The notes under the pieces were generated by a model. It was given only the letters and a program-made list of their open reading frames with translations, ran no database searches and had not been told where the DNA came from. Positions 7,932-14,305 of a stretch of DNA of 17,908 bases are shown piece by piece; within the stretch, counting starts at the first letter, position 1, and each line of letters opens with the position of its first letter. The translations under genes were made by a program, and so were the position numbers. Source of the DNA: an uncultured Campylobacter sp. Lineage in GTDB: Bacteria; Campylobacterota; Campylobacteria; Campylobacterales; Campylobacteraceae. The DNA is taken from assembly GCF_938030785.1 (NCBI RefSeq), contig NZ_CALHIK010000154.1, positions 1-17,908 of the forward strand, in the 5' to 3' direction.

Positions 7932-8570
7932 ATGATAGAGATTAAAAACGTAAGCAAGAAATTCGGAGATCAATTCGTTTTAAAAGATATCGATCTAAAT
8001 ATCGCGGACGGCGAGCAGGTGCTTTTCGTCGGGCAAAACGGCGCAGGCAAAAGCTCGCTGATGCGGACGATTTTAGGCGAATACATACCCACAAGCGGCA
8101 GCGTCGCTATCGACGGATTTGATTCGTTTAAACAGCGTAGCCGCGCACTACGCGGTATCAGCTTCGTGCCGCAAACCCCGCCGCCGCTTAAGCTGAGCCT
8201 AAATGAGCTCATCTACTTCGCCGAGCGTACAGCCGACGCAAGCAGAGCGGATATAGTAAAATTTTGCGACGAAATGGAGCTTGATCTGAGTTCAAATTTA
8301 AACAAACCCTTTCATAAGCTATCCGGCGGTATGAAGCAAAAATTTTTAATTGCGCTAGCATTCGGCAGAGCTAGCAAGGCGATGATTTTCGACGAACCGA
8401 CCGCCAATCTCGATCCGAGCGCGCGTGAGCGTTTTAAGACGCTTTTGCACAACCACGCAAAAGACAAAAGCTTGATCTTTATCTCGCATAGGCTCGAGGA
8501 AGTGGGAGGACTGGTAAAAAGAATGATTTCAATGGATCTAGGGAGGATCGTAGATGACAAAAATGTTTAG
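7932..8570 (+). CDS. nosF: NosF, ABC-type ATPase for NosZ maturation
   Basis: 212 residues with a complete nucleotide-binding domain: Walker A GQNGAGKSS (34-42), Q-loop Gln81, signature LSGGMKQK (130-137), Walker B MIFDEP (151-156) and switch His186. It is short, as usual for NosF. It powers the NosDFY complex that matures the CuZ site, with NosY as its membrane partner. AAGGA precedes the ATG. The end overlaps the NosL-family gene by 17 bp, whereas nosY, usually next in such clusters, lies 1.3 kb further on. Confidence 0.94.
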   Translation: MIEIKNVSKKFGDQFVLKDIDLNIADGEQVLFVGQNGAGKSSLMRTILGEYIPTSGSVAIDGFDSFKQRSRALRGISFVPQTPPPLKLSLNELIYFAERTADASRADIVKFCDEMELDLSSNLNKPFHKLSGGMKQKFLIALAFGRASKAMIFDEPTANLDPSARERFKTLLHNHAKDKSLIFISHRLEEVGGLVKRMISMDLGRIVDDKNV

Positions 8571-9225
8571 AGCTTTACTTTACGCACTTGTTGCGCTTAC
8601 GTTTTTAGGCTGCGGCGACGAGAAGGACTACGGCAACGTGCATTACGACAGAGACGTGTGCGAGCACTGCCAGATGGCGATCAGCGACAACCGCTTCAGC
8701 GTCGATGTACGCGTGGACGGCAAAAACCACTACTTCGACGACATCGGCTGCTTGGTGGATTTTATGGTTACCAACGACAAACTAAGCTGGCTGAAAGACG
8801 CCAAAATTTACATCAATGACGCTAGCGGTAACGGCGAGTTTATCGACGCACGCACGGCGCATTTTTACAAGGGCTTTAAAACCCCTATGTCGTTTGGCTG
8901 GGGCGCGTTTAAAAACAAGCAAGAGGGCAAGCAAGACTTCAACTTCGATCAAGTAGTCGCGGCGCTTAAAGCAGGCGGCGGCTCGCACGGTATGGGAATG
9001 GGCGATATGGGTCGCGATGCGCACGGCAATATGGGAAGTATGCACGGTCATGGAGATATGGGCGGCATGAAAGACCCTCACTCTGCGGAGCACGGCATGA
9101 GCGAGCCTAAGCATGATATGGGCGGCGGCGATGCGGGCAGCACGGCACATCCTCAAGGCGAGCCGCACGATATGCACGAAAGCGGCGGTGCGGCGCACGG
9201 TATGCCTTCAGGGCACTCGCATTAA
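8554..9225 (+). CDS. nosL: NosL-family copper lipoprotein with His/Met/Gly-rich tail
   Basis: 223 residues. A lipobox (FLGC, Cys20) marks an outer-face lipoprotein. The NosL-like domain (about 25-138) carries C-x2-C-x-M (Cys36, Cys39, Met41), the expected Cu(I) site, and a third Cys66 in DDIGCL. Residues 141-223 form a low-complexity tail with 13 His and 11 Met in 83 residues, strongly suggesting copper binding or buffering. NosL delivers copper to NosZ. The tail is much longer than the family needs, so this protein may double as a periplasmic copper sponge. AGGGAGGA stands before the ATG, and the start lies inside the end of nosF. The 138-residue reverse frame across the tail is a composition artefact. 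Confidence 0.88.
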   Translation: MTKMFRALLYALVALTFLGCGDEKDYGNVHYDRDVCEHCQMAISDNRFSVDVRVDGKNHYFDDIGCLVDFMVTNDKLSWLKDAKIYINDASGNGEFIDARTAHFYKGFKTPMSFGWGAFKNKQEGKQDFNFDQVVAALKAGGGSHGMGMGDMGRDAHGNMGSMHGHGDMGGMKDPHSAEHGMSEPKHDMGGGDAGSTAHPQGEPHDMHESGGAAHGMPSGHSH

Positions 9226-9884
9226 GGACGCTTTGGCTAAGACGAAATTTTAAGAGGCTTCGTTTTACGCTAAATTTAAAGCGTAAAATTTTATCGCACC
9301 GCCGTAAACGAGAGCAGACGAGATGAAATTTTACTTTGCAACTTCGGCGCGAGGCAAAGTTTGGCGCCCAACGGTAGTGAAATTTATCTCGCGATACGGC
9401 TAAATTTAACGTACGGCGCGAGATTTCGTTCTGCCGAATTAAAATTTACATGGACGCGCTAGCTTAAAATTTCGCCGTAAATTTAAAATTTATCCGGTGC
9501 GGAATTTGTCGCTTCGGGATTTTTAGAATTTAAAATTTTATGCCGCGGAATACGCCCCGTTTTTGAAATTTTACGAAGCTAAAATTTAAGCGTTCCACAA
9601 AACGGCTAAATTTTAAAACTGCGGCGTAATGACGGATAACAGGCGGCAAACGACGCGCTGTTTGAGTGCGCCGTAGGCTCGGACTCTAAATTTAAAATTT
9701 ATGCGCGAGCTGAAGTCGCACGCTGCGGATAAAATTTTTGCCGCCCGTTTAAACGCTCGGCAAGCGAAATTTAAGGCTGCAAAATCCGCGCCGCAAAACG
9801 AGGCTAAAATTTAAAGACGGGCGCATTTAAGCCGCGCGAGAAATCTAAATTTAAAGCGCGCCGAGGCGCAAAAAAGGAAAAAGA
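9226..9884. other. 659-bp AAATTT-dense gap splitting the nos operon
   Basis: No credible gene on either strand. I count 20 AAATTT hexamers plus two GAATTT (all RAATTY) in this stretch, roughly one per 30 bp where about one would be expected by chance. Many sit in the form GCTAAATTT or GGCTAAAATTTAA, separated by GC-rich runs. A hairpin (9263-9288) stands near the 5' end and the nosY ribosome binding site at the 3' end. The density suggests accumulated motif copies rather than a decayed gene. Confidence 0.8.
9263..9294 (+). terminator. Possible weak terminator after the nosZ-to-nosL block
   Basis: TTTTACGCT (9263-9271) pairs perfectly with AGCGTAAAA (9280-9288) around an 8-nt AAATTTAA loop, 38 bases after the NosL stop, and TTTTA follows. 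The stem is AT-rich and the T-run short, so termination may be partial. It is nearly symmetric and could work on both strands. Confidence 0.4.
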
Positions 9885-10712
9885 ATGAAAAATTTACTCA
9901 CCATCGCCGCTTTGGATATCAAAGAATCCTTCCGCTCGCGCTGGTTTTTGCTCTATCTGCTGATCTTTAGCGGGCTCGTGGCGGCGTTTTTTATCACGGG
10001 GGTGACCGACTCGCGCGTACTCGGTTTTAGCGGGCTTTCGCGACTGCTGCTGCTGTTTATTCAGATCTGCATCATCATCCTGCCCGTCTTCGTGCTCGTC
10101 ACCACCAGCAAGGCGATCCTAGCCGATCGCGACCTAAATATCTTAGAATACCTGCTAAGCTTTCCGATCTCGCAGGCGCAGTATTATTACGGCAAGGCGC
10201 TGGGAAGGCTGTTTGGAGTGTTCGTACCGATATTTTTGTCGCTGCTGCTTGCGATCGTTTGGGGCGCGATCAAAGGCACGGGCATTCCGTGGGCGATCTG
10301 CCTGCTTTATACGGGGCTGCTTTTTAGCTTATGCGCGGCGTTTTTAGGGATCGCATTTTTGATCTGCGCCGTCTCAAAAAGCCAAGAGATGGGGCTTGGG
10401 CTCGCGTTTTTCGTCTGGCTTTTCTGCCTTGCGTTTTTGGATCTCGTGCTGATCGGACTGCTCGCAAAAACGGGCGTGAACGAAAATCTGATCTTTGCGA
10501 TCGCCCTAGCAAACCCGATGGAGGACTTCCGCATCGCCGCTATCAGCCTGTTTGATCCCGATCTTGCGGTTATTGGTACGACGGCGTATTTTATCCTAGA
10601 TCACTTCGGGCGCGGGCTTTTCATCGCCTTTTCGCTGCTCTATCCGATCGCTCTGGGCGCGGCAAGCCTGATTTTGGGCTATTTTATCTTTAGATCGAAG
10701 GATTTAGCGTGA
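9885..10712 (+). CDS. nosY: NosY, ABC permease for NosZ maturation
   Basis: 275 residues with about six membrane segments and the NosY-specific run after the first one (GVTDSRVLGFSGLSRL), followed by a loop with DRDLNILEYLLSFPIS and a late ANPMEDFRIA segment. It is the membrane partner of NosF and with NosD forms the maturation complex for the CuZ centre. AAAAAGGAAAAAG precedes the ATG. It sits beyond a 659-bp gap from nosF, so either the long transcript reads through or nosY has its own promoter; I see no convincing one. The next gene overlaps by 4 nt. Confidence 0.94.
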   Translation: MKNLLTIAALDIKESFRSRWFLLYLLIFSGLVAAFFITGVTDSRVLGFSGLSRLLLLFIQICIIILPVFVLVTTSKAILADRDLNILEYLLSFPISQAQYYYGKALGRLFGVFVPIFLSLLLAIVWGAIKGTGIPWAICLLYTGLLFSLCAAFLGIAFLICAVSKSQEMGLGLAFFVWLFCLAFLDLVLIGLLAKTGVNENLIFAIALANPMEDFRIAAISLFDPDLAVIGTTAYFILDHFGRGLFIAFSLLYPIALGAASLILGYFIFRSKDLA

Positions 10713-11347
10713 AATTTCCACTCATTTTGGCGGCATTTATAGCGCTTTGCGGTGCAGCTGAGATACAAAATTCCGCGGCTCAAAGCTCTGGTTCGGCGCA
10801 AAATTTAGGTACGCCCAATAGTACAGACTCCGGCTCGGCACAAAATTTCAAATCTGCGCACGAGCCTGCGTGGCTTAAAGACGTAAATCTTACCTGCGCC
10901 AAATACGGCATCGATACTAGCGCGCACCCTGAATTTCGCGCCTATGCAAGGCTCAAAGACGGCAGCGCGCTAGCGTTTGCTTCGCCCAAGGCGATGTTTG
11001 CATATTTTTTCGAGGGCGAAAATTTGAGCGGCAATAAAGGTGGGGCTTCCGCTGGAGCGAATTCCGCGAGCAAAAATCCCGCTAACGGCAATTTCGGCGA
11101 GGCAAATCCAACGGGCGCAAATTTCAGCGGCGCGGAGCTTTACGTCACCGATTACGCAAGCGGCGAAATTTTGCGGGCGCAGGACGCGTTTTATGTTTTC
11201 GGTAGCGTGCTGCAAAGCGCCAGAGGCGACGATCTCATCACGTTTGCGAGACTGCGCGATGCACAGGACTTTATGCGCGAGAAAAAGGGACATAAAATTT
11301 TGCAGTTTCGCGAAATTTCCGCCAGGCTGATCGATTATTTAAGATAG
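10709..11347 (+). CDS. nosL: Second NosL-family protein with two low-complexity insertions
   Basis: 212 residues with a Sec-type signal peptide (about 1-17). The C-terminal half is clearly NosL-like (AELYVTDYASGEILRAQDAF, FGSVLQSARGDDLITFARLRDAQDFM). Before it lies the family's usual metal-binding region, but here it reads TCAKYGI: a single Cys63 where the common form has C-x2-C-G-M. Two Asn/Ser/Gly/Ala-rich stretches (about 18-50 and 104-141) interrupt the protein, the second inside the conserved domain. Its place after nosY, coupled by a 4-nt overlap, is where nosL stands in Wolinella-type clusters. Whether it still binds copper is open; it may work with the His/Met-tailed paralogue upstream. 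Confidence 0.82.
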   Translation: MKFPLILAAFIALCGAAEIQNSAAQSSGSAQNLGTPNSTDSGSAQNFKSAHEPAWLKDVNLTCAKYGIDTSAHPEFRAYARLKDGSALAFASPKAMFAYFFEGENLSGNKGGASAGANSASKNPANGNFGEANPTGANFSGAELYVTDYASGEILRAQDAFYVFGSVLQSARGDDLITFARLRDAQDFMREKKGHKILQFREISARLIDYLR

Positions 11348-11550
11348 ACTATAGCGTTAAATTTAAATAGTTCGCAAAGCTGCGGGGCTAAAATTTTACA
11401 CTTTGCGGATGGCGCTAAATTTAAACAAAGCTCGCTCCGCTCGGATTTTACTTTTTATGGATCGCTAAATTTATAAAACTCACGGGGTTAAATTTAGTTT
11501 TTCGCATAAGCACTTGTTTGTAAAAAACGTTAAATTTCAGCTACTTGCAA

Positions 11551-11594
11551 TGACGGCGTAGCGCAACCGCGGTCTTTCGAAAGCCGTGCCGTCA
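11551..11594. repeat. Nested inverted repeat in the gap before the transporter genes
   Basis: TGACGGC (11551-11557) pairs with GCCGTCA (11588-11594). Inside lies CGGTCTTTCGAAAGCCG, itself a hairpin around CTTTCGAAAG with one bulged base. AAAATTTA follows. It could be a terminator-like structure, part of a small RNA, or a small palindromic repeat element. Confidence 0.5.
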
Positions 11595-11862
11595 AAATTT
11601 ACGATCTTAAATTTGCAGCGCTAAATTTTACGGCGCTATATTCCCAGCCCAAATTTCGCGACTAGCTCGCGGAAGATGCGGCTTTCCCCCCTTATCTCGG
11701 CGCTTGCGCCGTCTTTGCTCTGAAGCGTCCGCCTTTTTCCTAAATGCGCGCCCAACCCCTCCGCCGGCGCCATCCTGCTGCGCGCTTTGCCGTAAAAATT
11801 CGAGCGCCGAAACCCCTTATAATTTGCTATGTTGTATCAATATATTTTAATTTGATTTGCGC

Positions 11863-11868
11863 TAAAAT
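11863..11868 (+). promoter_or_regulatory. Possible -10 element upstream of the transporter genes
   Basis: TAAAAT at 11863-11868 follows an AT-rich run (11838-11857) with spaced T-tracts, as in Campylobacter sigma-70 promoters, which often lack a clear -35. It lies 230 bases before the permease start, which would leave a long untranslated leader. Weak evidence. Confidence 0.25.
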
Positions 11869-12098
11869 CGCGCCTAGGCTTAAAGCTCATTTACAAAAAT
11901 AAATTTTGCGCGATTTGCGGCTATTTGCGCTTTTATCGGCAAGGCAAGCAGCGCAAAAGCGGCTCAAGCGATGCCGTAAGCCTTTCGCCTACGAGCCGGA
12001 AGGCGGAATTTAAAGCGGAATTTTAAGCAGGTTTCAACGAGGCAAAATTTCAAAGATTAAATTTAAGGCAAAAGATAAAATTTAAAGCAAGGGAAGGT

Positions 12099-13091
12099 AT
12101 GAAAAATTTTAAATTTATGCTCGTGCTGCTGATACTGGCGACGATTGCGACTATTGCGATATCGCTTTGTATAGGGCGCTTCGGCCTAAGCATCACCGAG
12201 GTGCTAAAAGCGCTTAGCGGCGGCGAAGTAGCGCAAAACGTCCATAACGTCGTCATGCAGGTGCGCTTGCCGCGTATCATCGCCGCAGTGCTCGTGGGCG
12301 CGGCGCTGGGCATCAGCGGCACGGCTTATCAGGGCGTCTTTAAAAACCAGCTCGTCTCGCCCGATCTCTTAGGCGTTAGCGCCGGAGCTTGCGTGGGCGC
12401 GGCGATCGCGATCCTGCTTGATCTAAATATCCTTTTGATCCAGCTTTTCGCTTTCGTTTTCGGGCTCGCGGCGGTTTGCATTACGCTTCTGATCACGCGC
12501 GCGCTGCGTTCCAGCGCCACCATAATGCTCGTGCTTGCGGGCATCATCGTAAGCGGTCTGATGGGCGCGCTGATCGGATTTTTAAAATTTATGGCGGATC
12601 CCGAGACGAAGCTTGCCGACATCGTTTATTGGCAGCTAGGAAGCCTCGCGAAAGTCGATCCTAGCGTACTAGCGATGATAGCGCCGGTGATGGGGGTTTG
12701 TATCGCTATCTTGGTGCTGATGAGCTACCGCATAAACGTCCTATCTATGGGCGATGCGACCGCGGCGAAGCTCGGCGTAAACGTCGTGCTGGAGCGGGGC
12801 ATCATCATCGTCTGCGCGACGCTGCTAACCGCAAGCAGCGTGTGTATCAGCGGCATAGTCGCGTGGGTGGGGCTTTTGATGCCGCATCTAACGCGCATGA
12901 TCGTGGGCGTTAGCAATACCAAGGCTATCCCTGCGAGCATATTTTTAAGCGCGATCTTCGTACTCATCGTAGATGACGTAGCGCGCAGTATAAATCAAAG
13001 CGAGATCCCGTTAGGGGTGCTTACGGGCTTTATCGGCACGCTATTTTTTATATTCATCCTGCTTAAAAACAAAAGGAAGCTAAATGGTTAG
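12099..13091 (+). CDS. FecCD-type ABC transporter permease (iron-siderophore, haem or cobalamin class)
   Basis: 330 residues, strongly hydrophobic with eight to ten membrane segments. Family landmarks include LPRIIAAVLVGAALGISG, YQGVFKNQLVSPDLLGVSAG and YWQLGSLAKV, then GLLMPHLTRMIVG near the coupling region and a late IPLGVLTGFIGTLFFI. These mark the FecCD/BtuC fold for metal-chelate or cobalamin uptake. The substrate cannot be told from the permease. GGGAAGG precedes the ATG. The ATPase gene overlaps by 8 nt. No substrate-binding protein or TonB-dependent receptor gene is within the window. Confidence 0.93.
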   Translation: MKNFKFMLVLLILATIATIAISLCIGRFGLSITEVLKALSGGEVAQNVHNVVMQVRLPRIIAAVLVGAALGISGTAYQGVFKNQLVSPDLLGVSAGACVGAAIAILLDLNILLIQLFAFVFGLAAVCITLLITRALRSSATIMLVLAGIIVSGLMGALIGFLKFMADPETKLADIVYWQLGSLAKVDPSVLAMIAPVMGVCIAILVLMSYRINVLSMGDATAAKLGVNVVLERGIIIVCATLLTASSVCISGIVAWVGLLMPHLTRMIVGVSNTKAIPASIFLSAIFVLIVDDVARSINQSEIPLGVLTGFIGTLFFIFILLKNKRKLNG

Positions 13092-13860
13092 GGTTGAGAG
13101 CTTAGACTTCGGCTACGTAAAATCCGCTCCTCTGACGCTGCACGACGTAAATTTACACCTCGAAGCGGGCGCGATGCTGACGATTTTGGGGCAAAACGGC
13201 GCGGGCAAATCGACGCTTTTAAATTTAATCAGCGGCACGCTTGAGCCCCTGCGCGGTAAAATTTCAATCGACGGCAAGGATATGACGAGCCTCAGCGCCA
13301 AAGGGCGTGCCGAGATCATCGGCTACGTCTCGCAAAGCGAGGTCTGTGAGTACGATTACAGCGTCTTTGAGTACGTTCTGATGGGGCGCACGGCGCATAT
13401 CGGGATCTTTTCGCAGCCGAGCGAAAACGACTACAAGCTCGCGCAGCGCTACATGAAAATGCTTGAAATTTGGCACCTAAAAGACAAGATCATCACGCGC
13501 CTAAGCGGCGGTCAGAGACAGATGGCGTCTATCGCACGCGCCCTTTGCAGCGAGCCTAAGATCGTGATTTTCGACGAGCCCACCTCGGCGTTAGACTTTG
13601 CCAACCAATACAAATTCCTCCGCGCCACGAAGGAGCTTTTAAAAAACGGCTACACCGTCGTTTTAGCCACGCACAATCCGGACTTCGCGCTGCTTTTGGG
13701 CGGATACGTCGCGCTCGTAAAAGGCGGCGGCGAGGTTGCATACGGCAAAGCGGAGCAGATCATAAAGAGCGAAATTTTAAGCAAACTATACGATCTGAAG
13801 CTCGACGTCAGCTACAACGAAAAGGTCGGCAGGGTGTGTTGCTTGACGTATCCGTTTTGA
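13084..13860 (+). CDS. ABC transporter ATP-binding protein, partner of the FecCD permease
   Basis: 258 residues with Walker A GQNGAGKST (36-44), signature LSGGQRQ (140-146), Walker B VIFDEP (161-166) followed by TSALDFANQ, and switch His197. This is the FepC/BtuD-like subclass for metal-chelate uptake. The start lies inside the end of the permease gene, so the two are translated together. The C-terminus has adjacent Cys residues (RVCCLTYPF), of unclear meaning. A terminator-like hairpin follows about 70 bases after the stop. Confidence 0.93.
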   Translation: MVRVESLDFGYVKSAPLTLHDVNLHLEAGAMLTILGQNGAGKSTLLNLISGTLEPLRGKISIDGKDMTSLSAKGRAEIIGYVSQSEVCEYDYSVFEYVLMGRTAHIGIFSQPSENDYKLAQRYMKMLEIWHLKDKIITRLSGGQRQMASIARALCSEPKIVIFDEPTSALDFANQYKFLRATKELLKNGYTVVLATHNPDFALLLGGYVALVKGGGEVAYGKAEQIIKSEILSKLYDLKLDVSYNEKVGRVCCLTYPF

Positions 13861-13872
13861 TCTTGACTTCTC

Positions 13873-13913
13873 GCGGCGGCTTAGCCGCCGCTGCGAGCGG
13901 GGCTCTGCCCCGC
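13873..13913. repeat. Pair of GC-rich palindromes, REP-like
   Basis: Two perfect hairpins in a row: GCGGCGGC (13873-13880) with GCCGCCGC (13884-13891) around TTA, and GCGGGGC (13897-13903) with GCCCCGC (13907-13913) around TCT. The 13-bp string GCCGCCGCTGCGA at 13884-13896 recurs at 13980-13992. Tight GC palindromes after an operon are typical of REP or BIME-like elements. Confidence 0.6.
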
Positions 13914-13930
13914 ACCCCGCTAAAGTTACG

Positions 13931-13953
13931 GCAGGTTAACGCCTGCATTTTTA
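13931..13953 (+). terminator. Probable intrinsic terminator of the transporter operon
   Basis: GCAGG (13931-13935) pairs with CCTGC (13942-13946), with a possible wobble pair inside, and ATTTTTA follows at once. It lies about 70 bases after the ATPase stop, downstream of the GC-rich palindromes. Confidence 0.6.
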
Positions 13954-14015
13954 TCGGTTTAACTCCTTGCGACAGCCAAGCCGCCGCTGCGATGAGGAGC
14001 TTCACTATTTTTCTC

Positions 14016-14049
14016 GCGAAGGCTAGGAAGCGCCCCGCGCTTCCTTCGC
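14016..14049. repeat. Long imperfect palindrome
   Basis: AGGAAGCGC (14025-14033) pairs with GCGCTTCCT (14037-14045) around CCC. A competing outer match joins GCGAAGG (14016-14022) to CCTTCGC (14043-14049). No T-run. It is part of the same inverted-repeat cluster as 13873-13913. Confidence 0.5.
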
Positions 14050-14274
14050 ATTGCTTCGCTCGCCTAAAGTTTAAGAAATTGTGCTACGCAAAATTTTAAA
14101 ATTTATCGGTTTAGTCGCGATAGTGAAAGTGTTTGCAGGCGCTAGCAGCGATAAAATTTTAGCGCCCGCGGCGGAGTTTTTACGGCGACGAAATTTTAAA
14201 ATTTCAAAGCGGGCGGTGGGGTCGGATTTTAAAATTTGCTCCGAATTTTAAGCATAAAAATCAAAATTTATCGT

Positions 14275-14300
14275 TACAATTACGTAAAATTTTTAAGGAG
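14275..14300 (+). promoter_or_regulatory. Candidate promoter and ribosome binding site of the DUF4139 gene
   Basis: TACAAT (14275-14280) or the neighbouring TAAAAT (14285-14290) could serve as -10, preceded by an A/T-rich run. AAGGAG at 14295-14300 lies five bases before the ATG at 14306 and fixes the start. The distance suits only a very short leader. Confidence 0.4.
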
Positions 14301-14305
14301 CAAAA

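Larger units (their letters stand above)
11348..12098. other. 751-bp gap, AAATTT-rich at both ends
   Basis: About a dozen or more AAATTT copies lie at 11355-11660 and 11895-12085, with a GC-rich patch without them at 11660-11830. A weak inverted repeat (CGCAAAG at 11373-11379 with CTTTGCG at 11401-11407) follows the NosL-family gene, and a nested inverted repeat sits at 11551-11594. An AT-rich stretch near 11827-11868 could hold a promoter for the transporter genes. No complete gene is convincing. Confidence 0.7.
13954..14305. other. Gap between transporter operon and DUF4139 gene
   Basis: Besides the palindromes, this stretch carries about ten AAATTT-type hexamers between 14090 and 14295 and ends in a candidate promoter. 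The reading frame at 13836-14099 translates the palindromes and is not a believable gene. Confidence 0.6.

Noticed and set aside
8782..9198. 138-codon reverse-strand ORF opposite the NosL tail
   Set aside because: It mirrors the His/Met/Gly-rich low-complexity tail, whose codons rarely give stops in reverse. No ribosome binding site, and the forward gene is well supported by motifs.
9226..9884. Decayed gene in the nosL-nosY gap
   Set aside because: No frame on either strand shows a continuous protein-like stretch; the content is dominated by motif copies rather than by codon-like periodicity.
13836..14099. 87-codon forward ORF after the transporter ATPase
   Set aside because: It begins inside the ATPase gene and its sequence is simply the translated palindromes and AAATTT motifs, without protein-like features.
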